Shown here: positions 17,091-24,485 of the stretch, in pieces
Numbering within the stretch: position 1 is the first letter of the stretch
Layout of the letters: every line of letters starts with the position of its first letter
Origin: an uncultured Bacteroidales bacterium
GTDB lineage: Bacteria > Bacteroidota > Bacteroidia > Bacteroidales > UBA932
Length of the DNA: 64,000 nt
Reading direction: 5' to 3'
NCBI GenBank assembly: GCA_947302175.1
Contig: CAMYVB010000001.1
Span: 62,001-126,000 of the forward strand
Position numbers and translations under genes: made by a program
The notes under the pieces: generated by a model
Told to the model about the DNA's origin: nothing
What the model saw: only the letters and a program-made list of their open reading frames with translations
The model's database searches: none

Positions 17091-18374
17091 ATGTCAAAGA
17101 AAAACACTAACATCGTCGCCATCGTGACCATGTGTTTCATCTTCGCGATGATTTCCTTCGTTACCAACATGGCGGCTCCGTTCGGCAACATCTGGGGCAA
17201 CAAGTTCGAGTGGTCCAAGATGGCCGGCAACCTGATGAACTTCGCGGCCTACCTCTTCATGGGTATCCCCGCAGGCAAGATGCTCGTCAAGATCGGCTAC
17301 AAGAAGACCACCCTCGTAGCTCTTGCAACGGGTTTTGCCGGCATCGTCATCCAGTGGCTTTCCAGCAAGGTCGCTGCCGATAACGTAGCCATCTACGTCT
17401 ACCTGCTCGGCGCATTCGTCTGCGGTTTCTGCGTCTGCATGCTCAACACCGTCGTGAACCCCATGCTCAACATCCTCGGCGGCGGCGGCAACAAGGGCAA
17501 CCAGTACATCCAGATCGGCGGCACGCTGAATTCCCTCACCGGCACCTTCACTCCTCTGCTGGTCGGCGCCCTCATCGGCACCGTTACCGCTTCCACTTCC
17601 ATGGCCGACGTTACCCCCCTGCTCTTCATCGCGATGGGTGTTTTTGCCGTGGCATTCGTGATTATTTCCTTCGTGAAGATTCCCGAGCCCGCACAGGAGC
17701 GCAATTCTACCGTTTATGAGCACAGCGCATGGAATTTCCGTCACTTCGTGCTCGGCGCGATCTCCATCTTCTTCTATGTAGGTATCGAGGTCGGTATCCC
17801 CGCCCAGATTATATTCTACCTTTCCGACGCTTCTGAAAAGGGCGCCGGCATACTCGTGAACGGTGCCGCAATCGGCGGCGCAGTCGCAGCGGTTTACTGG
17901 CTGCTCATGATGGTGGGCCGTCTCAGCAGCACCGTGATTTCCGGCAAGGTGAGTACCCGCACCCAGATGATCTGCGTCAGCAGCCTGGCAATTGCTCTCG
18001 TGCTCGTTGCCATCCTCATCCCCAAGACCGTCACCGTCAACATGCCCGGCTACAGCGCAGCTGACGGCTTCGCCATGTTCCAGGTGCCTCTGAGCTGCCT
18101 CTTCCTCGTGCTTTGCGGTCTCTGCACCTCCGTCATGTGGGGCGCCATCTTCAACCTCGCAGTCGAGGGTCTCGGCAAGTACACCGAGTCCGCTTCCGGT
18201 ATCTTCATGATGCTGGTCGTCGGCGGCGGTATCATGCCTTTCATCCAGAACTGGATCGCAAAGGTCGCAGGCTACATGAACAGCTACTGGCTCGTCATCG
18301 CCATGCTCTGCTTCCTGCTCTACTATGCCCTTATCGGTTGCAAGAACGTCAATAAAGACATCCCTGTCGAATAA
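17091..18374 (+). CDS. Sugar MFS transporter (FucP/GluP-like, probable glucose carrier)
   Basis: Major facilitator protein, 427 residues with about 12 hydrophobic segments. Its N-terminal half resembles the FHS (FucP/GluP) branch: NMAAPFGNIWG, then an amphipathic MGIPAGKMLVKIGYKKT loop that stands for the MFS motif between helices 2 and 3, and NTVVNPMLNILGG in helix 4-5. These carriers import hexoses with protons or sodium. The gene directly after it (12 bases away) encodes a ROK glucokinase, so glucose uptake followed by phosphorylation is the simplest reading. No promoter was recognised in the 34-base gap before it, so it may share the fadD transcript. Confidence 0.82.
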   Translation: MSKKNTNIVAIVTMCFIFAMISFVTNMAAPFGNIWGNKFEWSKMAGNLMNFAAYLFMGIPAGKMLVKIGYKKTTLVALATGFAGIVIQWLSSKVAADNVAIYVYLLGAFVCGFCVCMLNTVVNPMLNILGGGGNKGNQYIQIGGTLNSLTGTFTPLLVGALIGTVTASTSMADVTPLLFIAMGVFAVAFVIISFVKIPEPAQERNSTVYEHSAWNFRHFVLGAISIFFYVGIEVGIPAQIIFYLSDASEKGAGILVNGAAIGGAVAAVYWLLMMVGRLSSTVISGKVSTRTQMICVSSLAIALVLVAILIPKTVTVNMPGYSAADGFAMFQVPLSCLFLVLCGLCTSVMWGAIFNLAVEGLGKYTESASGIFMMLVVGGGIMPFIQNWIAKVAGYMNSYWLVIAMLCFLLYYALIGCKNVNKDIPVE

Positions 18375-18386
18375 TACCTTACAGCT

Positions 18387-19352
18387 ATGGATGAAACCCA
18401 GTTTGTAGTAGGAGTAGACGTAGGCGGACAGACTTCCAAACTCGGAGTCGTAGACGCCCGCGGCGAAGTCCTCGCCCAGTCCGTCATCAGGACTGACACC
18501 TTCGGCACGGATGCCGATGCCTATATTTCCGCCCTCGCGGAGGCCATCAAGAAGATAATCGCCGAGGCCGACAAGGAAGGCCAGATTCGCGGCGTAGGTG
18601 TAGGTGCCCCCAACGGCAACTATTACACCGGAGCCATCGCTTTCGCACCCAATCTCGCATGGGCGGCGAACGGCTCTGTCGATTTTGCCAAGATGCTCAG
18701 CAAGAAGCTCGGCGGCCTCCCCGTGTCGCTGACCAACGACGCCAATGCGGCGGCAGTGGGCGAAATGACCTACGGCGTTGCCCGCGGCATGAAGAATTTC
18801 ATCATGATTACCCTCGGCACCGGTGTCGGCAGCGGCATAGTCGTGAACGGCCAGGTCGTGTATGGCCATGACGGTTTCGCCGGCGAGCTCGGTCATACCA
18901 ATGTCGTCCGTTACAACGGCCGCACCTGCGGCTGCGGCAAGCAGGGCTGCCTCGAGGCCTATTGCTCCGCCATCGGAGTGGCCAAGACCGCCCGCGAGTG
19001 GCTCGAGTCTTCCAAGGAGGAGTCGATACTCCGCGATGTCGTTGATATCACTTCCAAGGATGTCTATGAGGCTGCAAAGGCCGGCGATGCCCTTGCAATA
19101 CGCGTTTTTGAGTACACGGGCATGCTTCTCGGCCGCTCGTTCGCCGATTTCGTGGCGTTCAGCGCTCCCGAGGCCATAGTCCTCTTCGGCGGTCTCGCCC
19201 GTTCGAAGGAATTCCTTTATGAACCTATCCTGAACTCGATGAATGAGAACCTGCTCCCCATATGGAAGGGCAAGGTCAAGATCCTCTTCTCGCAGCTCAA
19301 GGAGTCGGATGCTGCCATACTCGGCGCTTCCGCCCTCGCATGGGAACTTTAA
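18387..19352 (+). CDS. ROK-family glucokinase
   Basis: Cytoplasmic sugar kinase, 321 residues. It starts with the phosphate loop GVDVGGQTSK; GVGVGAPNGNYY and LTNDANAAAVGE (catalytic Asp) follow. The ROK zinc site is complete: GELGHT and CGCGKQGCLEAYCS. Sugar specificity is not proven by sequence, but location right after a hexose carrier supports glucose. Its zinc motif distinguishes it from the second ROK protein at 52810, which has none. It is co-directional with the carrier and the FKBP gene. Confidence 0.9.
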   Translation: MDETQFVVGVDVGGQTSKLGVVDARGEVLAQSVIRTDTFGTDADAYISALAEAIKKIIAEADKEGQIRGVGVGAPNGNYYTGAIAFAPNLAWAANGSVDFAKMLSKKLGGLPVSLTNDANAAAVGEMTYGVARGMKNFIMITLGTGVGSGIVVNGQVVYGHDGFAGELGHTNVVRYNGRTCGCGKQGCLEAYCSAIGVAKTAREWLESSKEESILRDVVDITSKDVYEAAKAGDALAIRVFEYTGMLLGRSFADFVAFSAPEAIVLFGGLARSKEFLYEPILNSMNENLLPIWKGKVKILFSQLKESDAAILGASALAWEL

Positions 19353-19366
19353 AACCAATCAATAAA

Positions 19367-20197
19367 ATGAAAAAATTAGCTTTTCTTTCCGCATTCGCAG
19401 CCGTGGTGATGTCCATGGTTGCATGCAATCAGCAGCCTGCAGACGAGTCCGCTCCCGAAGGAGAGGCCGTCCAGACTGAAGAAGTCACCGAGGCTCCCGC
19501 AAAGCCCCTTACCATCAAGGATGTCACTCCCAGCAAGGCTCTGGTCGATTCCATAAGCTACCTTGTCGGTATCCAGTTCGGCAGCTTCATCAAGTCCTAC
19601 AATTTCGGTGATCTGAACGAAGCTCAGATCAAGAAGGGCATGAACGACTTCATCAAGTCCCAGGGCAATCCCAGGGATCCTTCCTTCGTGGAGCAGTTCA
19701 AGATCAATCCCGAGACCATCAACATCGTTTTCCCCGAGTACCTTGAGAAGAGGCAGGCTTATCTCGGCCTCAAGAACAAGGAAGCAGGCGAGAAGTTCAT
19801 GGCAAAGAACAAGAAGAAAGCCGGCGTCGAGACCACCGAGAGCGGCCTTCAGTACAAGATCGTCGCCCCCGGCAACATGGATAAGGTTGCAGGTTCCGCC
19901 GACACCGTGAAGGTTTTCTACAAGGGCACCCTTCTTGACGGCACTGTCTTCGACCAGACCCAGGATGATGGCGAGCCCGCCAAATTCGTTGTCCGCCAGG
20001 TTATCCCCGGCTGGCAGGAGGGTATCAAGCTTGTCGGTGAAGGTGGCGAGATCGACCTCGTTATCCCTGCAGCTCTTGCTTATGGCGAGCGCGGCACCCA
20101 GGGTATCGAGCCCAACAGCACCCTTCTCTTCCACGTCAAGGTCGTCGAGGTTCTCCCTTACGTCGAGCCCGTCGAAGAAGCTCCCGTCGTAGAGTAA
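19367..20197 (+). CDS. FKBP-type peptidyl-prolyl isomerase lipoprotein
   Basis: Envelope prolyl isomerase/chaperone, 276 residues. The ATG at 19367 gives a signal peptide ending at Cys20 (SMVAC), so it is a lipoprotein. A Glu-rich linker and a helical dimerisation region (FkpA N-like, about residues 50-150) precede the FKBP domain (about 165-265), with VKVFYKGTLLDGTVFDQT, VIPGWQEGI and IPAALAYGERG, all family hallmarks. It follows the glucokinase by 14 bases and ends just before a strong hairpin terminator. An upstream in-frame extension into the glucokinase gene was rejected because it would bury the signal peptide. Confidence 0.92.
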   Translation: MKKLAFLSAFAAVVMSMVACNQQPADESAPEGEAVQTEEVTEAPAKPLTIKDVTPSKALVDSISYLVGIQFGSFIKSYNFGDLNEAQIKKGMNDFIKSQGNPRDPSFVEQFKINPETINIVFPEYLEKRQAYLGLKNKEAGEKFMAKNKKKAGVETTESGLQYKIVAPGNMDKVAGSADTVKVFYKGTLLDGTVFDQTQDDGEPAKFVVRQVIPGWQEGIKLVGEGGEIDLVIPAALAYGERGTQGIEPNSTLLFHVKVVEVLPYVEPVEEAPVVE

Positions 20198-20219
20198 TTT
20201 TCCCCCTCTTTATAGCAGA

Positions 20220-20258
20220 GTGGCTGCAGGCGAAAGCCTTTGCAGCCACTTTTGTTTT
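20220..20258. terminator. Strong hairpin terminator between FKBP and miaA genes
   Basis: GTGGCTGCA (20220-20228) pairs with TGCAGCCAC (20241-20249). An inner GGC/GCC pair is capped by a GAAA tetraloop (20232-20235), and TTTTGTTTT follows. It lies between convergent genes and touches the miaA stop, so it probably serves mainly the plus strand. Confidence 0.88.
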
Positions 20259-21117
20259 AAGGGGTGATCCAGCGGATGTAGGGGTCGCGGCGCCACCAGG
20301 TGAGCTGGCGTTTGGCGTAGTGGCGGGTGTTGCGCTGGATGAGACGTATGGCCTCGTCTAGGGTGGTTTTGCCGTCGAAGTAGTCGAATAATTCGCTGTA
20401 GCCTACGGTGTTGAGGGCCTGGCAGCCTCGGTAGGGGATAAGGGATTCCGCTTCGGCGAGAAGCCCTTCCTTCATCATTGATTCGACGCGGCGGTTGATT
20501 CTGTCGTAGAGATTCTCGCGCGAGCGCTCGATGCCGATTTTTTCAATTTCGAAATCGCGTTTGCCGCTTTCGATGGGCTTGAATGACGAGTAGGGCCTGC
20601 CTGTCTGAAGGCATATTTCTACGGCGCGGTACAGCCTCTGGGTGTTGCTGAGGTCCATTGATGCGTAGGCCTCGGGGTCGAGCCTCTTGAGCTCGGAAGC
20701 GAGCCACTCGCTGTCTTCCTCCTTTACCCTTGCCTGGAGCTTCTCGCGGAACTCAAGGTCGGCTGACGGTATGCCGGAGAGGCCGTTGCACACGGCGTCT
20801 ATATAGAACATTGACCCGCCTGTCATTACGAGGGTGTCGTGGCCCTCGTCGAAAAGCCTGCCTATGAGGGCGAGGGCTTCTTTTTCGTATATGCCGGCGG
20901 TGTAGTACTGAGTGACGGGGACGGTGCGTATGAAATAGTGCCGGACCTGCGCGAGCTGCTCGTCTGAGGGTACGGCGGTGCCAATCTTCATTTCGCGGTA
21001 AATCTGCCGCGAGTCGCATGAGATGATGGGGGAGGAGTATTTTTGAGCCAGCTCCAGGCTGTAGTCGGTCTTGCCGGACGCAGTGGGGCCGAGAATGATT
21101 ATTAGCCGCTTACTCAC
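20257..21117 (-). CDS. miaA: tRNA dimethylallyltransferase
   Basis: Adds the isopentenyl group to A37 of tRNAs that read UNN codons, using dimethylallyl diphosphate. 286 residues; P-loop GPTASGKT at residues 9-16, then SCDSRQIYREM, the MVTGGS-like MTGGSMFYIDAV, NTQRLYRAVEI and a C-terminal RNTRHYAKRQLTWWRRD, all diagnostic. It lies two bases downstream of the pRiA4b-like gene, with which it forms an operon. Its stop codon lies in the T-tail of the facing terminator. Confidence 0.95.
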   Translation of the reverse strand: MSKRLIIILGPTASGKTDYSLELAQKYSSPIISCDSRQIYREMKIGTAVPSDEQLAQVRHYFIRTVPVTQYYTAGIYEKEALALIGRLFDEGHDTLVMTGGSMFYIDAVCNGLSGIPSADLEFREKLQARVKEEDSEWLASELKRLDPEAYASMDLSNTQRLYRAVEICLQTGRPYSSFKPIESGKRDFEIEKIGIERSRENLYDRINRRVESMMKEGLLAEAESLIPYRGCQALNTVGYSELFDYFDGKTTLDEAIRLIQRNTRHYAKRQLTWWRRDPYIRWITP

Positions 21118-21119
21118 AG

Positions 21120-21740
21120 CTAAATCCTCAGCTCTTCGCTGCCGTCGTAGATCTCCTTGCCGTCTTCGTCGTCGTCCTCTTCCTCGTCGTCCTCATCATC
21201 GTCGTCGTCGGAGAAGGAAGAAGAATCTTCGTCGTCGAGCTCGTCGAGGGCGGCCATGAGGCCTGCAAGGGGATTCTTTTTCTTGGGAGCTTCATCCTCG
21301 TCGGAAGGGAGATGGCGCTCCTCGACGGGGAGGTCTTCGAAGGCTACGTAGCCGTTCTCGAAGTCTATGGGGTCCGGACCCTTGGACTCGGCGAGCCTGG
21401 GAGCGCCTTCGACTTCGGAGTCTTCGCCCTCGAAAGTCACGATGACGTTTTTTTTGTCCTGGACATCATAGAAATAGACAAAGGAGGTGATGCCCTTTTT
21501 CACTGTCTGGGCAAGAGTTACGCGGTCCACTGCGCCGTCTCCAAGGTCGAAGAGACCGTATCTGGCGACAACCTCTCCGTCTGCGGAGAGAGCCTTGAAA
21601 AGGATAAGCTGGTCGGACGGGAACTCCATGTCGGCTCCCATCTGCTTGTGGAAGGAATAAAGGGTGCTCGAGGGACTCATCCTGTAGACGCGGAAGAATC
21701 CCTTGATGCCGCTCAGCGTGACTCTGTACTGGTATGCCAT
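21120..21740 (-). CDS. pRiA4b ORF-3 / IS1096 TnpR-like protein with poly-acidic tail
   Basis: 206-residue protein of the plasmid pRiA4b ORF-3 (IS1096 passenger TnpR-like) family, function unknown. The N-terminal domain (about 1-115) runs from YQYRVTLSGIKGFFRVYRM through FVYFYDVQDKKNVIVTFEG. From about residue 160 the sequence is nearly all Asp, Glu and Ser, with one uninterrupted acidic run about 18 residues long (SSSFSDDDDDEDDEEEDD), and it ends in a short hydrophobic SEELRI. ATG at 21740 is chosen because the family starts there; a longer frame upstream has no support. In Bacteroidota it commonly precedes miaA, as here. Despite the family name there is no sign of an insertion sequence. Confidence 0.8.
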   Translation of the reverse strand: MAYQYRVTLSGIKGFFRVYRMSPSSTLYSFHKQMGADMEFPSDQLILFKALSADGEVVARYGLFDLGDGAVDRVTLAQTVKKGITSFVYFYDVQDKKNVIVTFEGEDSEVEGAPRLAESKGPDPIDFENGYVAFEDLPVEERHLPSDEDEAPKKKNPLAGLMAALDELDDEDSSSFSDDDDDEDDEEEDDDEDGKEIYDGSEELRI

Positions 21741-21763
21741 AGCTTTGCCTTTGTTTTGCAGGG

Positions 21764-21771
21764 CAAAAATA
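21764..21771 (-). promoter_or_regulatory. -7 element for the pRiA4b-like/miaA operon
   Basis: Minus-strand TATTTTTG (TAnnTTTG match), 23 bases before the ATG at 21740. No clear -33. Confidence 0.5.
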
Positions 21772-21789
21772 CAAAATATTTGATTCCCG

Positions 21790-21820
21790 TTGCATATGAA
21801 AGTCAAAATACGTATTTTTG
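21790..21820 (+). promoter_or_regulatory. Promoter for the YigZ-like gene
   Basis: TTG (21790-21792), 20 bases, TATTTTTG (21813-21820). The ATG at 21825 is only four bases after the -7 box, which implies a leaderless message or use of the in-frame ATG at 21849. Confidence 0.65.
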
Positions 21821-21824
21821 ATAT

Positions 21825-22442
21825 ATGCAGGAATTGAAGGATAAGTATATGAGCATAGCCGCCCGCTCGGAAGGTTTGTACAAGGAGCTGGGCAGCAGGT
21901 TCATTGCTTTTGCCTTTCCCGTCGAGACGGAGGATGAGGTCAAGGACATAGTCCATTCCCTTAAGAAAGAATACCATGACGCCCGTCATCACTGCTACGC
22001 TTTCCGCATAGGCCGGGAGGGGGAATTCTTCCGTTATTCGGACGACGGTGAGCCTTCCGGCACGGCCGGGCGCCCAATCCTCGGCCAGATTGATTCGGCG
22101 GGCCTGAGCGACATCCTTGTCGTCGTGGTAAGGTATTTCGGCGGAGTAAAACTCGGCGTCCCCGGCCTGATTAGAGCATATAAGACCGCCACCGCCGATG
22201 CCCTGGCGAATGCGCAGAAGGCGGAAAAGACCGCCTGCGCGCCTTATCGCATAGAATTCGGCTATATGGCGATGAATGACGTAATGAAGTTGGTAAAGGA
22301 TATGGACCTTCTCCCGAGTGCGCAGGACTTCGGTCTGGCCTGCTCGATGGAGGTGAAAGTGAGGCTGTCGCAGGAAGCTGATTTTTGTGAAAAGATTTCG
22401 AAAATATCCGATTGTAACGCTTGCAAATTGTCGAATAAATAG
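21825..22442 (+). CDS. YigZ/IMPACT family protein (UPF0029 plus DUF1949)
   Basis: 205-residue YigZ-like protein. The UPF0029 core carries DARHHCYAFRIG, SDDGEPSGTAGRPIL and VVVVRYFGGVKLGVPGLIRAY, the family's most conserved segments, followed by a ferredoxin-like DUF1949 domain. The eukaryotic IMPACT/YIH1 relatives bind GCN1 in translational control; the bacterial role is not settled. Two starts are possible: ATG 21825 (MQELKDKY, matching relatives in length) or ATG 21849 (MSIAARSEG). The promoter geometry would make the first leaderless and the second 20-odd bases from the transcript start. It is divergent from the pRiA4b-like gene. Confidence 0.87.
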   Translation: MQELKDKYMSIAARSEGLYKELGSRFIAFAFPVETEDEVKDIVHSLKKEYHDARHHCYAFRIGREGEFFRYSDDGEPSGTAGRPILGQIDSAGLSDILVVVVRYFGGVKLGVPGLIRAYKTATADALANAQKAEKTACAPYRIEFGYMAMNDVMKLVKDMDLLPSAQDFGLACSMEVKVRLSQEADFCEKISKISDCNACKLSNK

Positions 22443-22451
22443 CTAACTTAG
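22421..22451 (+). promoter_or_regulatory. Promoter for the serC operon (variant -7)
   Basis: TTG (22421-22423), 20 bases, TAACTTAG (22444-22451), one mismatch to TAnnTTTG; ATG 28 bases downstream. The same variant with the same spacing occurs before the ROK gene at 52810. Confidence 0.55.
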
Positions 22452-22479
22452 CTAAAGAATTTAAAAAATTCATTTTACA

Positions 22480-23553
22480 ATGAAAAAAGTACATAATTTC
22501 ACTGCCGGCCCCTGCGTTCTCCCGCAGCAGGCCATTGATGCCGCGATTGAGGCTTTGAAAGACTTCAAAGGCACGGGGGTCCCCGTCGTCTCCATTTCCC
22601 ACCGCACGAAGGAGTGGGAAGATGTAATGAATGAATGCCGCGCTCTGTGGAAGGAGCTCCTTGGCATACCAGAGGGCTACGAAGTGGTCTTCCTCGGCGG
22701 CGGCGCAAGCTTGCAGTTCCTTTATGTCGCCATGAACTTCCTGGAGAATAAGGCCGCCTATCTGGACACCGGCGTCTGGGCCCACAAGGCTCTCAAGGAG
22801 GCCAAGGGTCTCGGCAACGCCTATGCCATCGCAAGCTCCGAAGACAAGAACTACAGCTATATCCCCAAGGGCTTCGAAATCCCCGCCGACCTCGATTATC
22901 TCCATATCACGACCAATAACACCATATACGGCACCGAGATCAAGGAAGACCTCGACTGCCCCGTCCCCCTCATCGCCGACATGTCTTCCGACATTCTGAG
23001 CCGCAAGGTCGACGTTTCCAAATACACCCTCATCTATGCCGGCGCCCAGAAGAACGCAGGCCCTGCCGGCGTTGCCGTCGCCATCATCAAGAAAGACGCC
23101 CTGGGCAAGGTCACGCGCTATCTTCCCACCATGCTCGACTACCGCGTCCACATCGACAAGGAGTCCATGTTCAACACGCCTCCCGTTTTCTCCATCTTCC
23201 TTATGAACGAGACCCTCAAGTGGCTCAAGGGCATAGGCGGCGTCGAAGCTATACACGAAATCAACGTCCGCAAGGCCGAGACCCTCTACGCCGAGATAGA
23301 CCGCAACTCCCTCTTCCAGGGCACCGCAGCCAAGGAAGACCGCTCCATCATGAACATATGCTTCGTCCCCGCCCCCGGCAAGGAGGATCTTAAAGACGCC
23401 TTCCTCGCCTTTGCCAAGGAGCGCGGCATGGTCGGCATCAAGGGTCACCGCAGCGTTGGCGGCTTCCGCGCCTCCCTCTACAACGCCTGCACCCAGGAGG
23501 ATGTGGATGCGCTCGTGGAGTGCATGAAGGAATTCGAAGCATTAAACGCATAG
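22480..23553 (+). CDS. serC: Phosphoserine aminotransferase
   Basis: PLP enzyme, second step of serine synthesis (3-phosphohydroxypyruvate to phosphoserine) and possibly acting in PLP synthesis. 357 residues. It begins [14 protein letters not shown], the family signature; [11 protein letters not shown] follows, and the PLP lysine is Lys191 in [11 protein letters not shown]. The C-terminal [19 protein letters not shown] is also typical. It is first in a tight operon: serA starts three bases after its stop and the DUF1015 gene eight bases after serA. The pdxJ gene at 60.6 kb belongs to the same PLP pathway. Confidence 0.96.
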   Translation: MKKVHNFTAGPCVLPQQAIDAAIEALKDFKGTGVPVVSISHRTKEWEDVMNECRALWKELLGIPEGYEVVFLGGGASLQFLYVAMNFLENKAAYLDTGVWAHKALKEAKGLGNAYAIASSEDKNYSYIPKGFEIPADLDYLHITTNNTIYGTEIKEDLDCPVPLIADMSSDILSRKVDVSKYTLIYAGAQKNAGPAGVAVAIIKKDALGKVTRYLPTMLDYRVHIDKESMFNTPPVFSIFLMNETLKWLKGIGGVEAIHEINVRKAETLYAEIDRNSLFQGTAAKEDRSIMNICFVPAPGKEDLKDAFLAFAKERGMVGIKGHRSVGGFRASLYNACTQEDVDALVECMKEFEALNA

Positions 23554-23556
23554 GAT

Positions 23557-24477
23557 ATGAAGGTACTTCTCGCCACTGAAAAGCCTTTCGCCCCCGCCGC
23601 CGTGCAGGGCATAAGGGAAATCATAGAAGCTGCAGGGCACGAGTTCCTGACGCTTGAAAAATATACCGTCCGCGAGGAGCTTCTCGCAGCCGCGGCCGGT
23701 GCCGACGCCCTCATCATCCGTTCCGACAAGATAGGCGCCGACGTGTTCGCAGCCGCCCCCGGCCTCAAGATAGTGGTCAGGGCCGGCGCAGGCTTCGACA
23801 ACGTCGACCTCGCAGCCGCGACCGAAAAGGGCGTAGTGGTAATGAACACTCCCGGCCAGAATTCCAATGCCGTGGCCGAGCTCGCCGTCGCCATGATGAT
23901 ATTCATCTCCCGCGGCCAGTTCACCCCCTCGACAGGCTCTGAAATCGCCGGCAAGACCCTCGGCATCCAGGCTTTCGGCAACGTGGGCCGTCTCGTAGGC
24001 GCCAAGGCGAAGGCCCTGGGTATGAAGGTCAAGGCCATCGACCCCTTCCTGAGCGCCGAGAAGATCATCGAAGGCGGTGCAGAGCCCGCGGCCTCCCTCA
24101 AGGAGCTGTATTCCACCTGCGACTTCGTCTCCGTCCACATCCCCGCCACCCCCGAGACCATAGGTTCAATTGGGTATGAGCTTATCACAAGCATGCCCAA
24201 GGGCGCCGTTCTCGTGAACACGGCGCGCAAGGAAGTCATAGACGAGGCCGGTCTCGAGAAAGCGCTCGAGGACCGTCCCGACCTCAAGTACATCACCGAC
24301 GTCGCTCCCGGCAACGCTGCTGCCCTGAGCGAAAAGTTCGGCGTGCGCTTCTTCGCCACTCCCAAGAAAATGGGCGCCCAGACCTCCGAGGCCAATGTCA
24401 ACGCAGGTCTTGCCGCCGCCCGCCAGATAGTGGATTATTTCGAGACAGGCAACACGCGTTTCCAGGTAAACAAATAA
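23557..24477 (+). CDS. serA: D-3-phosphoglycerate dehydrogenase, short lysine-type
   Basis: First step of serine synthesis. 306 residues, so only the substrate and Rossmann domains are present; there is no ACT or ASB regulatory domain and feedback inhibition by serine is unlikely. Visible: RSDKIGADV, GAGFDNVDL, the dinucleotide loop in LGIQAFGNVGRLVGA, the catalytic Arg in NTARKEVIDE, and ATPKKMGAQTSEAN. In that last segment the usual catalytic His of TPHIG is replaced by Lys, as in type IIIK enzymes described from Entamoeba; from memory, Bacteroidales relatives share it. Co-transcribed with serC and the DUF1015 gene. Confidence 0.93.
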   Translation: MKVLLATEKPFAPAAVQGIREIIEAAGHEFLTLEKYTVREELLAAAAGADALIIRSDKIGADVFAAAPGLKIVVRAGAGFDNVDLAAATEKGVVVMNTPGQNSNAVAELAVAMMIFISRGQFTPSTGSEIAGKTLGIQAFGNVGRLVGAKAKALGMKVKAIDPFLSAEKIIEGGAEPAASLKELYSTCDFVSVHIPATPETIGSIGYELITSMPKGAVLVNTARKEVIDEAGLEKALEDRPDLKYITDVAPGNAAALSEKFGVRFFATPKKMGAQTSEANVNAGLAAARQIVDYFETGNTRFQVNK

Positions 24478-24485
24478 CGATCTCC

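Noticed and set aside
17094..19358. A 754-codon open frame on the minus strand opposite the MFS and glucokinase genes
   Set aside because: It is the complement of two well-recognised genes; its His/Asp/Gly-rich composition is that of an antisense shadow in GC-rich DNA, with no domain or promoter.
21120..21740. IS1096 passenger or transposon remnant, suggested by the family name
   Set aside because: No transposase, inverted repeats or target duplications are near, and the gene is paired with miaA as in other Bacteroidota.
21741..21992. Upstream extension of the pRiA4b-like gene
   Set aside because: It would include the promoter region and part of the divergent YigZ gene; the family start is at 21740.
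22171..23448. A 425-codon minus-strand open frame opposite YigZ and serC
   Set aside because: Shadow of real genes; its low-complexity C-terminus is the complement of the YigZ coding region.
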